Positions 17,652-26,133 of a DNA stretch of 64,000 nt are shown here, one piece after another. Each line of letters starts with the position of its first letter. Positions within the stretch are counted from its first letter, which is position 1. The position numbers and the translations under genes are program-made. The stretch is from NCBI GenBank assembly GCA_020633415.1, contig JACKDQ010000016.1, positions 1-64,000 on the forward strand, given 5' to 3'. This DNA comes from Deltaproteobacteria bacterium. Its GTDB lineage: Bacteria; Myxococcota_A; Polyangia; GCA-2747355. The notes beneath the pieces were generated by a model. It did no database searches, was not told where the DNA came from, and saw only the letters and a program-made list of their open reading frames with translations.

Positions 17652-19657
17652 TTTGCCTTACCCAGACGATCGATCACGACGGCCCGCAAGCGCCTTTCCT
17701 GCGGGCGCAACAGCGCCGTAACCGCCTGGATGTCGTGCTCGGCCAGAGCCACCGCACTCTCTTGGCGAATCTTGCTGTCCTTTTCGCTGCGCAGATTCGC
17801 CAGAACAGCAGAAAGATCGCCGAGCGCGATCAACGACCGCACCAAGTACAACCGTTTGTGACCAGTGGCGGAAGCAAGCTGCGGCTTGAGCGCGTTGGCG
17901 ATACTCGAACGCGCTTGCGGCAGATCGGTCAGCGCCAACAGCGCGTGGTGACGCACAAAGAAGCTCGGATGCTCGAAGTATTTGACCAGTTCACCAACAC
18001 TGATCTTGCCGCGCAAGGCCAGCGTGCCGAGCGCGCGAGCAATGCGGTGCTTGTCGTAATCGCCGAGCGCCAAACGTTGGACCGCCGTCGTCTCGTAGCG
18101 GGCGTACGCCGCTGGCCACCGTGCGATGAATTTGCGAAAGGCCAACCGATCGCGTGTCTGATGCTGCGCCGTTCGCGCCGCCTGGCCCTTGAACGGCACG
18201 ACGACCCCATCTTGTGGCAGCGAGCGCGAGGCGATCATGTCATCGGCGCGCGCGTTAGCTTCAAAGAAGCCGGCGATGCCCGCGTAAAAGCCGCGATCCG
18301 TTCCGGTGCGCCAACGATCGATCGTCGGCGGACTCTCGCAGTGGTAGCAGTAAAGCGGAGAGATCATCACCGCCAGTCGCCGCACACTAAACTGCGGGTC
18401 GAGCGGGTTAGCTTTGACTGCGTCGATATAGGCAGCCCAACGACCGTTGGCGTTGGGACCGACTTTCGGATCGGTGTAGGCACGTGGCTCAAGCAACGGC
18501 AGGTACTTCGCATCGGGGTTTTGGCTGATCTCGATCTGAATGTGTCGCCACGGCATATCGAACGGCGTCTGTTGCGCGATCGACCGCGGCGCTAGACGCT
18601 CGAAGACCTCGACCAGCGGATGCTTTTGGGCGTAGTTGACCTTGCCGGCGCTATAACCGATCGTGTACCGCACGCCGAGCATCTGCCCAATCCGCACCGC
18701 GTCCGACGGTGTATTGGCCGAGCCCTCCCAGGCAAAGCCTGGGTCGCTCGTCGTCGCGCTAGTACTGCAATGGGTGTTGGGATTGTTGTCGGTGAAGTAG
18801 TGGTTGTCGGTGAGCAAGGCCACGCCGCCGCCAAACTGATAGAAGCTCTTGAGCGCTGCGAAGCTCTTGTCGTCCATTCGCTGCAGATTGTTGCAGGGCA
18901 GAAACAACCAAAGCTGCCGATAGCGCCGCGTCAAGTTGCAGCCATCGAAATCAACACCGTCGGTGACGCTGGTTACCAAGGTAACCTGATAGCCATAGCT
19001 CTGCTCGAGCACGTCACGAATGCCGGTGGCGTACTTGTTGACGCCATATTTGTAGTTGGCCGGCGCGTAAAACAGGATCTTCTTGCGGTAGTTGGCGCGC
19101 GGAGCGTTGGTCTTTCCCCGACAGGGATCGGGGCCAATCGGCGTCACCGGTGGCTTCTTGCTACAGCGCAGCTTGCTCTCGCTGACGCGACAGTTCCAGT
19201 CGCCACCGCCAGGCACGTTGTCCGGATCGGGCGGGTCCTTCTTGCAGATCCAACGCCTCTGCTCGGCGTTGTAGCTGCACTGCCAGCCCCCGCCACCGTG
19301 GGGCGGCTTGTCGGCATCGCCGTCGCGCTCGCAGAGATACTGGTACTCGGTCCAGCGACAGTCCCAATCGCCGCTGCCCGGAACTTGGCGCGCTTGCGAG
19401 CAATCCTCGCGCTGCGCATCGCAGTCCCACCACAGATTGCAGGTGCAGATCGTCCCGCGATCTGGATCGCCAACGCAAGAAAGCGCGCTTGGCGGACAAC
19501 AGCGCTTCGGATCGGTACAGCTCGCATCCGCGAAGCTCCGCGAATCGAATTTGCCACCACCACCATCGAATTGCACGAAGGGCGCGCTGTTGCAGCCGAG
19601 CGCTCCGTATAAGCCGAACAATGCGCTCAACACGAGCGCGATCTGAGCCTTGCGCAC
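17648..19657 (-). CDS. Lipoprotein with Cys repeats, class I glutamine amidotransferase-like domain and HEAT-like repeats
   Basis: Lipoprotein of about 669 residues; GTG start at 19657 preceded by AGGGAG, lipobox GALGC. Three parts are visible. First, a Cys-rich region with three related units (GSGDWDCRWTE, GGGGWQCSYN, GGGDWNCRVSE), each followed by a second Cys. Second, from KKILFYAPANYKYG to VEVFERL, a Rossmann-like region resembling class I glutamine amidotransferase-fold proteins such as ThuA/DUF4159 types (GGGVALLTDNHYF); a catalytic Cys is not obvious. Third, a C-terminal helical solenoid with HEAT-like units (VRHHALLALTDLPQ, IRQESAVALAEHD). It likely works with the coupled propeller lipoprotein downstream. 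Function unknown. Confidence 0.7.
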   Translation of the reverse strand: MRKAQIALVLSALFGLYGALGCNSAPFVQFDGGGGKFDSRSFADASCTDPKRCCPPSALSCVGDPDRGTICTCNLWWDCDAQREDCSQARQVPGSGDWDCRWTEYQYLCERDGDADKPPHGGGGWQCSYNAEQRRWICKKDPPDPDNVPGGGDWNCRVSESKLRCSKKPPVTPIGPDPCRGKTNAPRANYRKKILFYAPANYKYGVNKYATGIRDVLEQSYGYQVTLVTSVTDGVDFDGCNLTRRYRQLWLFLPCNNLQRMDDKSFAALKSFYQFGGGVALLTDNHYFTDNNPNTHCSTSATTSDPGFAWEGSANTPSDAVRIGQMLGVRYTIGYSAGKVNYAQKHPLVEVFERLAPRSIAQQTPFDMPWRHIQIEISQNPDAKYLPLLEPRAYTDPKVGPNANGRWAAYIDAVKANPLDPQFSVRRLAVMISPLYCYHCESPPTIDRWRTGTDRGFYAGIAGFFEANARADDMIASRSLPQDGVVVPFKGQAARTAQHQTRDRLAFRKFIARWPAAYARYETTAVQRLALGDYDKHRIARALGTLALRGKISVGELVKYFEHPSFFVRHHALLALTDLPQARSSIANALKPQLASATGHKRLYLVRSLIALGDLSAVLANLRSEKDSKIRQESAVALAEHDIQAVTALLRPQERRLRAVVIDRLGKAK

Positions 19658-20080
19658 CGGATCTCCCTGGTGACCAGCCTCGGTCACGACCCACATCAAC
19701 TGCGGGGGCCGGATCAATGGAGCAACGGCCGTACCAGTCAAAAACACGCATAATCTTCAGGGCGAGTTTCAGATTTTTGCGACCGTGATTAGCCCTGACG
19801 TCAATCTAGTTGGCACGGTGGTCAACCGGCACAAATCGCAGCCAAGGCGCCGCGCAACACAGCTCGCAGCGCACGAAAAGCCGAGCAATCGACGTCACGA
19901 TCAGCTGGGCGAGCCGACATTGTGGGCGTGATGGGCCATCACCAAACTCAACGCCAACCGGCCGAAATCACGTAACAGGCCGCTGTTTCTACCGATCAGC
20001 CGCGATCGGCTTTCGATGCGCCATGGCTATCACGCAGATCGTGACTCAAAGATCGGCACGATCAGGCGATCAGCGAGTTG
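19658..20080. other. Intergenic region without identified gene
   Basis: Between the start of the minus-strand lipoprotein gene and the small plus-strand gene at 20081. Open frames here have no ribosome sites and no protein-like composition. TTGACG at 19796-19801 could be a minus-strand promoter part but has no matching -10. Confidence 0.4.
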
Positions 20081-20302
20081 ATGATCTACCCAGTAGCCAG
20101 CCAGGCCTTAGCGGCGATGCAGCAGGCCCAGCAAATGATCGCCGACTCGGCGATGCGGGTCGCGAGGTCAGCGCCATCGACCAATACGATCATCGACGCG
20201 GCGGTCAGCAACAGCGTCGCGACAACAAGCTATAGCGCAGCGGCAACCGTCGTCCGCACCGCCGACGAGATGCTCGGCAGCCTGCTCGACGTGATCGCTT
20301 AA
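20081..20302 (+). CDS. Small flagellar-rod-like protein (FlgC/FlgG C-terminal-like)
   Basis: A 73-residue protein. Its N-terminus (ALAAMQQAQQMIADSAMRVA) and especially its C-terminus (VVRTADEMLGSLLDVIA) resemble the terminal helices of flagellar axial proteins such as FlgC and FlgG, which pair as a coiled coil. Here they are joined with almost nothing between, so it cannot be a normal rod or hook protein. Such short proteins are often annotated as flagellar by similarity, and their role is unknown. No other flagellar gene is in the window. The ATG at 20081 is preceded by weak GCGAG; an intrinsic terminator overlaps the stop codon. Confidence 0.65.
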   Translation: MIYPVASQALAAMQQAQQMIADSAMRVARSAPSTNTIIDAAVSNSVATTSYSAAATVVRTADEMLGSLLDVIA

Positions 20303-20319
20303 GCGATCTGCATTTTTTT
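20293..20319 (+). terminator. Intrinsic terminator overlapping the stop codon
   Basis: GATCGC, loop TTAA, GCGATC, then TGCA and seven T. The loop includes the TAA stop (20300-20302) of the small rod-like protein, giving a very compact 3' end. Confidence 0.75.
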
Positions 20320-20330
20320 CGGCTGGCGCT

Positions 20331-20348
20331 GATCTGACGGGTCAGATC
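20331..20348. promoter_or_regulatory. 18-bp palindrome
   Basis: GATCTGAC and GTCAGATC around GG, perfect. It follows the terminator by 11 nt and lies 150 nt before the erythromycin-esterase-like gene. It could be an operator or a second hairpin. Confidence 0.35.
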
Positions 20349-20436
20349 GCGGGGTAACGATCTAGCCGTGTTGATCGATGCTGAACAGCACCGTTCGCCG
20401 ACAATTCGTACAGTGTCATGTTTATTCTCAACCTAG

Positions 20437-20456
20437 TGCATGGTTTGAACCGTGCA
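20437..20456. promoter_or_regulatory. Dyad upstream of the esterase-like gene
   Basis: TGCATGGTT and AACCGTGCA around TG match at 8 of 9 positions (T against G). It lies 41 nt before the GTG start at 20498, a plausible operator position. Confidence 0.35.
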
Positions 20457-20497
20457 TCGCAGCGCCGAAGTGCTAATAGCAGTGGCCTGGAGGAGAC

Positions 20498-22300
20498 GTG
20501 CAAATTCAAACCAACCGTCATCTCGTCACGCTAGCTACCCTGACACTGATGCTCGCCGGCGGCTGCGCCGCCAACTCGCCAAGCCAATCGAGCGACGGGG
20601 CGATTGCCGATAGCCGCACGCTCGATACATCGACAACCGATGGAGCGACCGCCGATCAAGGTCCACTGCCCGAATACTGGCCACTGAGCGGTGATCAGCC
20701 AAAGAGCGCGGAGCTCGCACCACTGGCGCAGGCTATCGGCTCAGCAGAGGTCGTTGGTCTTGGTGAGGCGACCCACGGGTCAGGCGGTTTGCATCGCCTG
20801 CGCGCGGCGGCAGTCCGCCATTTGATCGAGACGATGAACTTTCGGCTGCTGGCCTTCGAAGCGACCTGGGCCGGCGCGGAAATCGCCGACAACTACGCGA
20901 TGGCCGGCAGCTGCAACGACACCGGCGCGCAAACCGCGGTCGAGGCACTGTCGCATAACGCCTGGCTCTCGGCGGACATTCGCAAGCTGCTGCAGTGGAT
21001 CTGCGTCTTCAACCAAAACCACAAGTCAGATCCCGTGCGGGTCTTCGGGCTCGATATTCAGCGACCGCATTTGCACTACAAAGCGATCAGTGAATTCGTC
21101 GAGGCCACCGACTGGACGGACAAATCCCAGTTGCTCGCTGGCCTCGACAAGTGCTTCGGCGTCAACTTTTCCTCGGCGTATCAGGTTTACACCAGCAGCT
21201 ACGCGAAAGAAAACGTCGCGCCCTGTTATCTCGGCATGGCAGCGCTAAACAAGCGCATCGACGACAATGCAACAACGCTGAGCGCATCGCTCGGCGACCA
21301 AGCGGTGCTGCGCGTGAAAATCGCACTACGCGCCCTCGACGGCATGCAGCAGTTCGTCGACCCGCAGGTCAGCGAGACCCTCGAGCGACGTGACCAGGCG
21401 ATGGCCGAGCTGTTTGTCCTCGGTCGCCAGCGATACGCCGCCTCCGCCCGCGCGATCATCTGGGCCAGCAATAGCCACCTCGCGCGACGCCATGAGCTGG
21501 TGCTGCGTTCGCTCGACGGACGGGCCTATGCAGCGGCCGGGCAGCGCAGCTTGGGCGGCTTTTTGGCCCAAGCGCTCGCCGACAAGTACGTCGCCATCGC
21601 TGCCACCGCTGGTCAGCTCGGCGTGACCCACGGCCTGCGTCATTGGACGCTCGCGCTAGATCAGGAACCGAAGAACTTCGCCGCCTCACTGGGCTCGATC
21701 GGCCCGGCGGCGCTGGTCAATCTGCGCCACATTTCGCCGACCCTCTGGCCCGTCGGACAAGAACTGGGCATGGTCTTCTATGGACACCCGCGCTACATGG
21801 TTCCCGCCGACCAATTCGACGCGCTGCTCTATCTGAAGACAAGCGATCCGATGCACAACGCCTTCGCCAACGGTCTCGGCGGCCCATACATCGCAACCAT
21901 CGCACCCTTCAAGGTGACCACCGGGCAACGCGCCGAAACCAAGGCTGTACCGGGCGACATCCCGATCCTGCAGATCTCCAGCGCAACCAAGGCCAACGGC
22001 GACAGCTACACCTGGCTGTTTCGTTTCGCCCAAGGCTACGTTCCGGCGCTCAACACACCGTTGCCGATCGATCGGGCCGACCGCTTTGCCGTGCTGGTCA
22101 ACTACCAAGCGGCCGGCCAGAGCACGGTCCAGCAATTCGTCGCGCTTTCGGGCAGCCTCACATTGGAGAATTGGCAATACCCAGCAAAGGTCGCCCTGCG
22201 CGCCAAGAACGTCAGCTTCGCCGTCGTCGCCGATAGCCGGGCGATCATCGACGGACCGCGCATTCATCTCGACGAGATCCTTGCCGAGATCAGCTTCTAA
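20498..22300 (+). CDS. Erythromycin-esterase-like lipoprotein
   Basis: Lipoprotein of 600 residues: GTG start behind GGAGGAG, lipobox AGGC (Cys23), a Ser/Thr/Asp-rich linker to about residue 55. The domain from about 70 to 390 carries erythromycin-esterase family marks: GLGEATHG with Glu90 and His93, LAFEATWAGA, RVFGLDIQ, RRDQAMAE and WASNSHLARR. Family members hydrolyse ester bonds (EreA/B open macrolide lactones) but most homologues have no known substrate. The C-terminal ~200 residues look all-beta. It is not evidence of macrolide resistance. It converges on the next gene with 9 nt between stops. Confidence 0.82.
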   Translation: MQIQTNRHLVTLATLTLMLAGGCAANSPSQSSDGAIADSRTLDTSTTDGATADQGPLPEYWPLSGDQPKSAELAPLAQAIGSAEVVGLGEATHGSGGLHRLRAAAVRHLIETMNFRLLAFEATWAGAEIADNYAMAGSCNDTGAQTAVEALSHNAWLSADIRKLLQWICVFNQNHKSDPVRVFGLDIQRPHLHYKAISEFVEATDWTDKSQLLAGLDKCFGVNFSSAYQVYTSSYAKENVAPCYLGMAALNKRIDDNATTLSASLGDQAVLRVKIALRALDGMQQFVDPQVSETLERRDQAMAELFVLGRQRYAASARAIIWASNSHLARRHELVLRSLDGRAYAAAGQRSLGGFLAQALADKYVAIAATAGQLGVTHGLRHWTLALDQEPKNFAASLGSIGPAALVNLRHISPTLWPVGQELGMVFYGHPRYMVPADQFDALLYLKTSDPMHNAFANGLGGPYIATIAPFKVTTGQRAETKAVPGDIPILQISSATKANGDSYTWLFRFAQGYVPALNTPLPIDRADRFAVLVNYQAAGQSTVQQFVALSGSLTLENWQYPAKVALRAKNVSFAVVADSRAIIDGPRIHLDEILAEISF

Positions 22301-22309
22301 ACCACGGTG

Positions 22310-24382
22310 CTAGTCGCAGGGTGCGTCGAGCGCGCCAGGCTCGCGCACGCGCGGCGTCTGTTCCGCAAAGAAGTCGGTGACGAAACAGCGGTACTGGTAT
22401 TTCACCGCATCGAGCTGGAAGGCGATCCCGTGTGGATCACCGATCCCGTCGCCGCGATACTGCACGACAACACCCGTATACGATCCGCCGCTTGGTGACT
22501 GTAGATTGCCCTGCACCGGATAGGGCTTGATGCCGTCTCGCCCGACCATGCCCAGCGCCTGCTGCATCGACGGCCACACCTGCTCGCCCGCTTGATGATG
22601 ACCATAGGCGGCAGCCATCGCATCGAAGGTGGTGCGATCGAAGAAGCTGTCGCCCAATCCCGCCGGCTGATAGACGTGGCGCGGCGCGTGACCGGTCAAA
22701 GGACGCCACGAGAGACGCGGCGCGTAGACGATCGGATCAACTGGCTCCCAGGCCAGCTGCAGCAGATGGATCGCCGGGTGCGTCCGACGGGTCTCGTTAA
22801 GCGTGCCGAGCAGCGGCGGCAGCAAGCTCGTCGGAATCTCGGGCGAGCGAAAGATAAAGTGGCTCCAATAACCACCGCCCCCCGTCGGTAACACCAGACC
22901 CACTCGCGGCTCGATCGCACCGACCAGCGCAGCGTACTGCGCGCCCATCGACTGCCCCATCAGCGCGATTCGCCCAGTCGCAAAGCGGTAGGCACTGGCA
23001 CCCGCCGGCAATGCTGGACCGGCGCAGCCGGCAAGCACCGACGGATCGATCTTCAACCGCGACAACGCGTCGATGAATATGCGCAATTCGATCGCACCTT
23101 GGCGAAAGATGTCGCGGAAGCTCTGCAGATTGCCGAAGTTAAGGTAATCGTAGTCGCCAGCGCCTGGGACGCGTTGCGGATTGATCGGCATCGCCATCGT
23201 CGCCGATGCAACACCCGCTGCTGCGACGACATAGGCCGGCCCTTCGCCGGCCTTGGGGATACCACCCGCTGTGGACACCGGTCCGCGATCGACCAGCTCA
23301 TCGGTGTCACCACCCGAACCGTGAACATAGATTAGCAGCGGATATCCCGCGCTCGGCATCGGCGACTTGGGGATGACCAGCGTTAGCGGCACCGTCACAT
23401 CGGTCTGTTTGACCAACTGCCGCTGCTGATCGATCACCAACACACCGTCCTGATCGAACGGTGGCTGGCCGCGCTGGAACTGCGGCAAAACGATTTGCCC
23501 CGACAAGCGACAAAAGCGCGGCTGATCGGCTGCCGTCGCCGACAGAGTCAACTTAGCGATCGTCGACGGGTTTGCCTGGCGCGCGCTCTCGCTCAGCTCG
23601 AATAGCTCGCTGACCACGTCATCGGTGGTGAAAGCGGCGACCGCCGCCAGATCGTCGAGGGGGACTCCTGCCCGCTCAAGCAGCGGCCAAAGCGCAAAGT
23701 GGTGCGCAGCGCTGGCCTGCGAAACGCCGTCTGGCGTGATTCCTGCTTTGAGCTGTTCGAGCACGCGCGGCACACCGAGCAGCTCGCCATTAGCGTCGCG
23801 CGCCTGACGCAACACGATAAATGCATAACGGTGCCGCGCTGTGAGCACGACACCGGGACGCACGGCGAGTGCCAACAGGTGCTCAGGAACATAGACGTCG
23901 CGCGCTACCGTCTGCGCGGTGACCGGATAACGTTGACCGAACGTCGGCGAATCAGCGTCGATATCGATCAGCGCGAACGGCGGCGTTGGCTCGTCGCTCT
24001 GCCAATCATCGAGCACGCGCGTCTTCAACGCGCCAGCAAAGCGAAAATACCCGACGGGTACCGTTGAGAAGCCAGAGCGTTCGCCAGCCTGGGTGATGAA
24101 CGATGCGACGATCGCATTGTCCTTGCGGTTGGGGAAGTCAGCAATGTTGATCTTGGTCGACCCGCGCCGCAGATCGGAAGGAAACGGCAGATCAAAAAAC
24201 GCCGCCTGACCTTGGTCGTAACCCGCCAGGTCAAACACCCACTGGGTCCCAGCGATCGCATCGACCGGCTGCTCGCTGGCACAACCGGCCAGCGCGGCGC
24301 AGGCCAGGCCCTGCACGAGCAGCGCGCGGCCGAGCAGAATTCGGCTAGCCAACCGGCAATCCAAGCTGCTTGCCCTCGGCAT
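22310..24382 (-). CDS. Extracellular lipase-like alpha/beta-hydrolase lipoprotein
   Basis: Lipoprotein of about 690 residues with lipobox ALAGC. FFDLPFPSDLRR soon after resembles the N-terminal domain of VolA/Pla-1-type surface lipases. The hydrolase core begins at YPLLIYVHGSGGDTDE (oxyanion region) and has the nucleophile elbow MGQSMGAQY with Ser; a His near the end (DPHGIAF) could complete the triad. A fatty-acyl ester substrate is likely but unproven. The gene overlaps the 3' end of the H1-like gene in another frame. The start is uncertain: ATG 24382 is used here, TTG just past the upstream stop is possible. Confidence 0.75.
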   Translation of the reverse strand: MPRASSLDCRLASRILLGRALLVQGLACAALAGCASEQPVDAIAGTQWVFDLAGYDQGQAAFFDLPFPSDLRRGSTKINIADFPNRKDNAIVASFITQAGERSGFSTVPVGYFRFAGALKTRVLDDWQSDEPTPPFALIDIDADSPTFGQRYPVTAQTVARDVYVPEHLLALAVRPGVVLTARHRYAFIVLRQARDANGELLGVPRVLEQLKAGITPDGVSQASAAHHFALWPLLERAGVPLDDLAAVAAFTTDDVVSELFELSESARQANPSTIAKLTLSATAADQPRFCRLSGQIVLPQFQRGQPPFDQDGVLVIDQQRQLVKQTDVTVPLTLVIPKSPMPSAGYPLLIYVHGSGGDTDELVDRGPVSTAGGIPKAGEGPAYVVAAAGVASATMAMPINPQRVPGAGDYDYLNFGNLQSFRDIFRQGAIELRIFIDALSRLKIDPSVLAGCAGPALPAGASAYRFATGRIALMGQSMGAQYAALVGAIEPRVGLVLPTGGGGYWSHFIFRSPEIPTSLLPPLLGTLNETRRTHPAIHLLQLAWEPVDPIVYAPRLSWRPLTGHAPRHVYQPAGLGDSFFDRTTFDAMAAAYGHHQAGEQVWPSMQQALGMVGRDGIKPYPVQGNLQSPSGGSYTGVVVQYRGDGIGDPHGIAFQLDAVKYQYRCFVTDFFAEQTPRVREPGALDAPCD

Positions 24383-25349
24383 TGGCCGCTTTCGGACGTG
24401 CCGTGCGGCGACCCTTGGGCGGGGAATCCGTCGCGACAACACTCGCCACCAGCTCTGCGCTGGCGCGTTTTGAGCGAGACCGCGCTGATGCGGCGGCGTC
24501 GTTCGCGCCGTTGCGCTTGGTCGTCTTACGCGATGTAACCTTCTTCTTCGACGCCGACTTCTTGCGCGATGCAGCAGCGGCTTTCTTCTTCGACGCCGAC
24601 TTCTTGCGCGATACAGCCTTCGTGCGCGACGCGGCAGCAGTTTTCTTCTTCGAGGCCGACTTCTTGCGCGATACAGCTTGCTCGCTCGATGTGGCGGCTG
24701 CCTTCTTCTTCGAGGCCGACTTCTTGCGCGATACAGCTTGCTCGCTCGATGCGGCGGCTGCCTTCTTCTTCGAGGCCGGCTTGCTATCGCGTTCTTTACC
24801 GGTCGTCTTTTTGGTCGTCTTCTTGGTCGTCTTCTTGGTCGTCTTCTTGGCGGGCTTGGCGACTTTGGCCTCGGGCGTGGGGGCCCCCTGGGGTGCCGCT
24901 TCTGCCGGCGTCAACGCCGGACCGCCTTCGAGCTCGCGCACCCGTCGACGCAGATCGCGAACCTCGAGGTCGAGCGATTTGGCGTCGGCACGCAAACCGC
25001 TTTGCGCAAATTGCGCATCCAGCAGCTGCTGCTTGTACTCGGTTTCTTTCTTGTTGATCCGCACCAGCTCCTCGCGCAATCGCTCGTTGGTGCTCTTGGT
25101 GTCGGCGAGTTCCTTCTTCATCGCGGCGACCTCACCCATCAGCTTGAGTTTTTCCAACTCAGCCTGACGAGCGCGCCGTTGCAGGTCCCCACCGGTGTGG
25201 GTTTCGATCGCCTTGCGCCATCCAGAGAGCGCAGCGAAGAGATCTCCACCATTTTGTTCGGGCTCGACCTCGTCGAGCAAACGCGCCAACTGCAGCAAGG
25301 TTTGTCGAACCGCCGCAGACAGACTGTGGCGAGCAGAATCATTAGACAT
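24345..25349 (-). CDS. Coiled-coil protein with histone H1-like Lys/Ala-rich tail
   Basis: A 334-residue protein in two halves. Residues 1-145 are helical with long heptad-like stretches (AELEKLKLMGEVAAMKKELA, then ERLREELVRINKKE), predicted coiled coil. From about 165 onward it is extremely basic, first TTKKTTKKTTKK, then repeats built on SRKKSASKKKAAA, like bacterial H1/Hc1-type DNA-binding tails known in Myxococcota and Chlamydia. A role in nucleoid compaction is likely; the coiled coil would dimerise it or tether it to a partner. No signal peptide. A TATAGT box lies 57 nt upstream. The lipase gene starts inside its 3' end. Confidence 0.78.
   Translation of the reverse strand: MSNDSARHSLSAAVRQTLLQLARLLDEVEPEQNGGDLFAALSGWRKAIETHTGGDLQRRARQAELEKLKLMGEVAAMKKELADTKSTNERLREELVRINKKETEYKQQLLDAQFAQSGLRADAKSLDLEVRDLRRRVRELEGGPALTPAEAAPQGAPTPEAKVAKPAKKTTKKTTKKTTKKTTGKERDSKPASKKKAAAASSEQAVSRKKSASKKKAAATSSEQAVSRKKSASKKKTAAASRTKAVSRKKSASKKKAAAASRKKSASKKKVTSRKTTKRNGANDAAASARSRSKRASAELVASVVATDSPPKGRRTARPKAANAEGKQLGLPVG
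24601..24780. repeat. 60-bp tandem repeat coding for the H1-like tail
   Basis: 24661-24720 and 24721-24780 are 60-bp copies differing at two positions; 24601-24660 is a diverged third. Each encodes 20 residues of the basic tail. Near-identity at silent sites indicates recent duplication. Confidence 0.85.
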
Positions 25350-25405
25350 AATCGCGACCCCGTTGGAGAGAAGCTCGAATTGACCTGGTGTAGGAAGAAG
25401 TGGGC

Positions 25406-25411
25406 ACTATA
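25406..25411 (-). promoter_or_regulatory. TATAGT -10 box for the H1-like gene
   Basis: On the minus strand TTCGCTATAGTG contains GCTATAGT, the GCTANNNT form also seen before other genes here. TTCCCA stands 18 nt upstream as a poor -35. The leader would be about 50 nt. Confidence 0.4.
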
Positions 25412-25557
25412 GCGAAAAACAAAGCCGATTGGGAAGTTGTCGCCGCTGTAGGCCACCGTCACCGTGGCACGATCGCGACATATCGCTCATAATTTAGATG
25501 GTCCGATACCGCAACAACTGAAACGTAGCGGCACTTTGCGGGGAGTTATTAGCAAAG

Positions 25558-26079
25558 ATGGAGCGAACACTACTGCTTAATCAGGGCTATGAGCCGATCA
25601 GCGTGATCTCCTGGCGCAAGGCGATCTGCTTGTTTACATTGGGGAAAGTCGAAGTCGTTGAGACCTATACCCGGGATATCCGCTCGGTTCAATTGGTCTT
25701 CAAGATGCCGGCCGTGGTGCGGCTTTTGTACCACATCAAACGGGTGAAAAAGGAAGTTCGCTTCTGTCGGCAGAACGTTCTGGCGCGCGATCGTTGGCGT
25801 TGCCAATACTGCGGCGCAAAAAAGCCGACCAGCGAGTTGACCTATGACCATGTGATCCCCAAATCCCAGGGCGGCAAGACCTGCTGGGAAAACATCGTCA
25901 CCGCCTGCGTCCAATGCAACGCCTCCAAGGCCAATCGCACACCGGCGCAGGCCGGCATGCGGCTGCGGCGTCCACCGGTCCGACCGGCATGGGTACCGAT
26001 CTTCACCTTGCAGATCTCTCAGTCGTCGATGCCGGAAGCGTGGCGCGACTACTGCTACTGGACCGCTGAACTGGTCTGA
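25558..26079 (+). CDS. HNH endonuclease family protein
   Basis: A 173-residue protein. After an N-terminal region beginning MERTLLLNQGYEPISVISW, typical of a widespread stand-alone HNH family, comes the nuclease: CQYCGAKK, then TYDHVIPKSQGG with the first catalytic His, ENIVTAC and VQCNASKANRT. The two CXXC pairs hold a structural zinc. The family is common, chromosomal and of unknown role; nothing ties it to restriction or a mobile element here. GGGGAG lies 12 nt before the ATG, a long spacing. Confidence 0.88.
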   Translation: MERTLLLNQGYEPISVISWRKAICLFTLGKVEVVETYTRDIRSVQLVFKMPAVVRLLYHIKRVKKEVRFCRQNVLARDRWRCQYCGAKKPTSELTYDHVIPKSQGGKTCWENIVTACVQCNASKANRTPAQAGMRLRRPPVRPAWVPIFTLQISQSSMPEAWRDYCYWTAELV

Positions 26080-26084
26080 CGCAG

Positions 26085-26100
26085 GCCCCGTCGCCGGGGC
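26085..26100. terminator. Short GC hairpin between convergent genes
   Basis: GCCCCG, loop TCGC, CGGGGC begins 5 nt after the HNH stop. No T-run follows on the plus strand. Possible weak shared terminator for the convergent pair. Confidence 0.35.
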
Positions 26101-26133
26101 GCTCTGCAAAAATCTTCGCAAGCGTCCGTTCGA

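Noticed and set aside
19810..20235. 141-codon open frame upstream of the small rod-like gene
   Set aside because: No ribosome site, unprotein-like composition, and it overlaps the better-supported 20081-20302 gene in another frame.
20498..22300. Macrolide resistance gene
   Set aside because: Only family-level similarity to erythromycin esterases, in an exported lipoprotein; most homologues act on unknown esters.
24541..24780. Repeats in the H1-like gene as a CRISPR or recombination array
   Set aside because: In frame, 60-bp units coding for the basic tail; plain coding repeat.
25558..26079. HNH gene as part of a mobile element or restriction system
   Set aside because: It belongs to a common stand-alone chromosomal family and has no methylase, integrase or repeats nearby.
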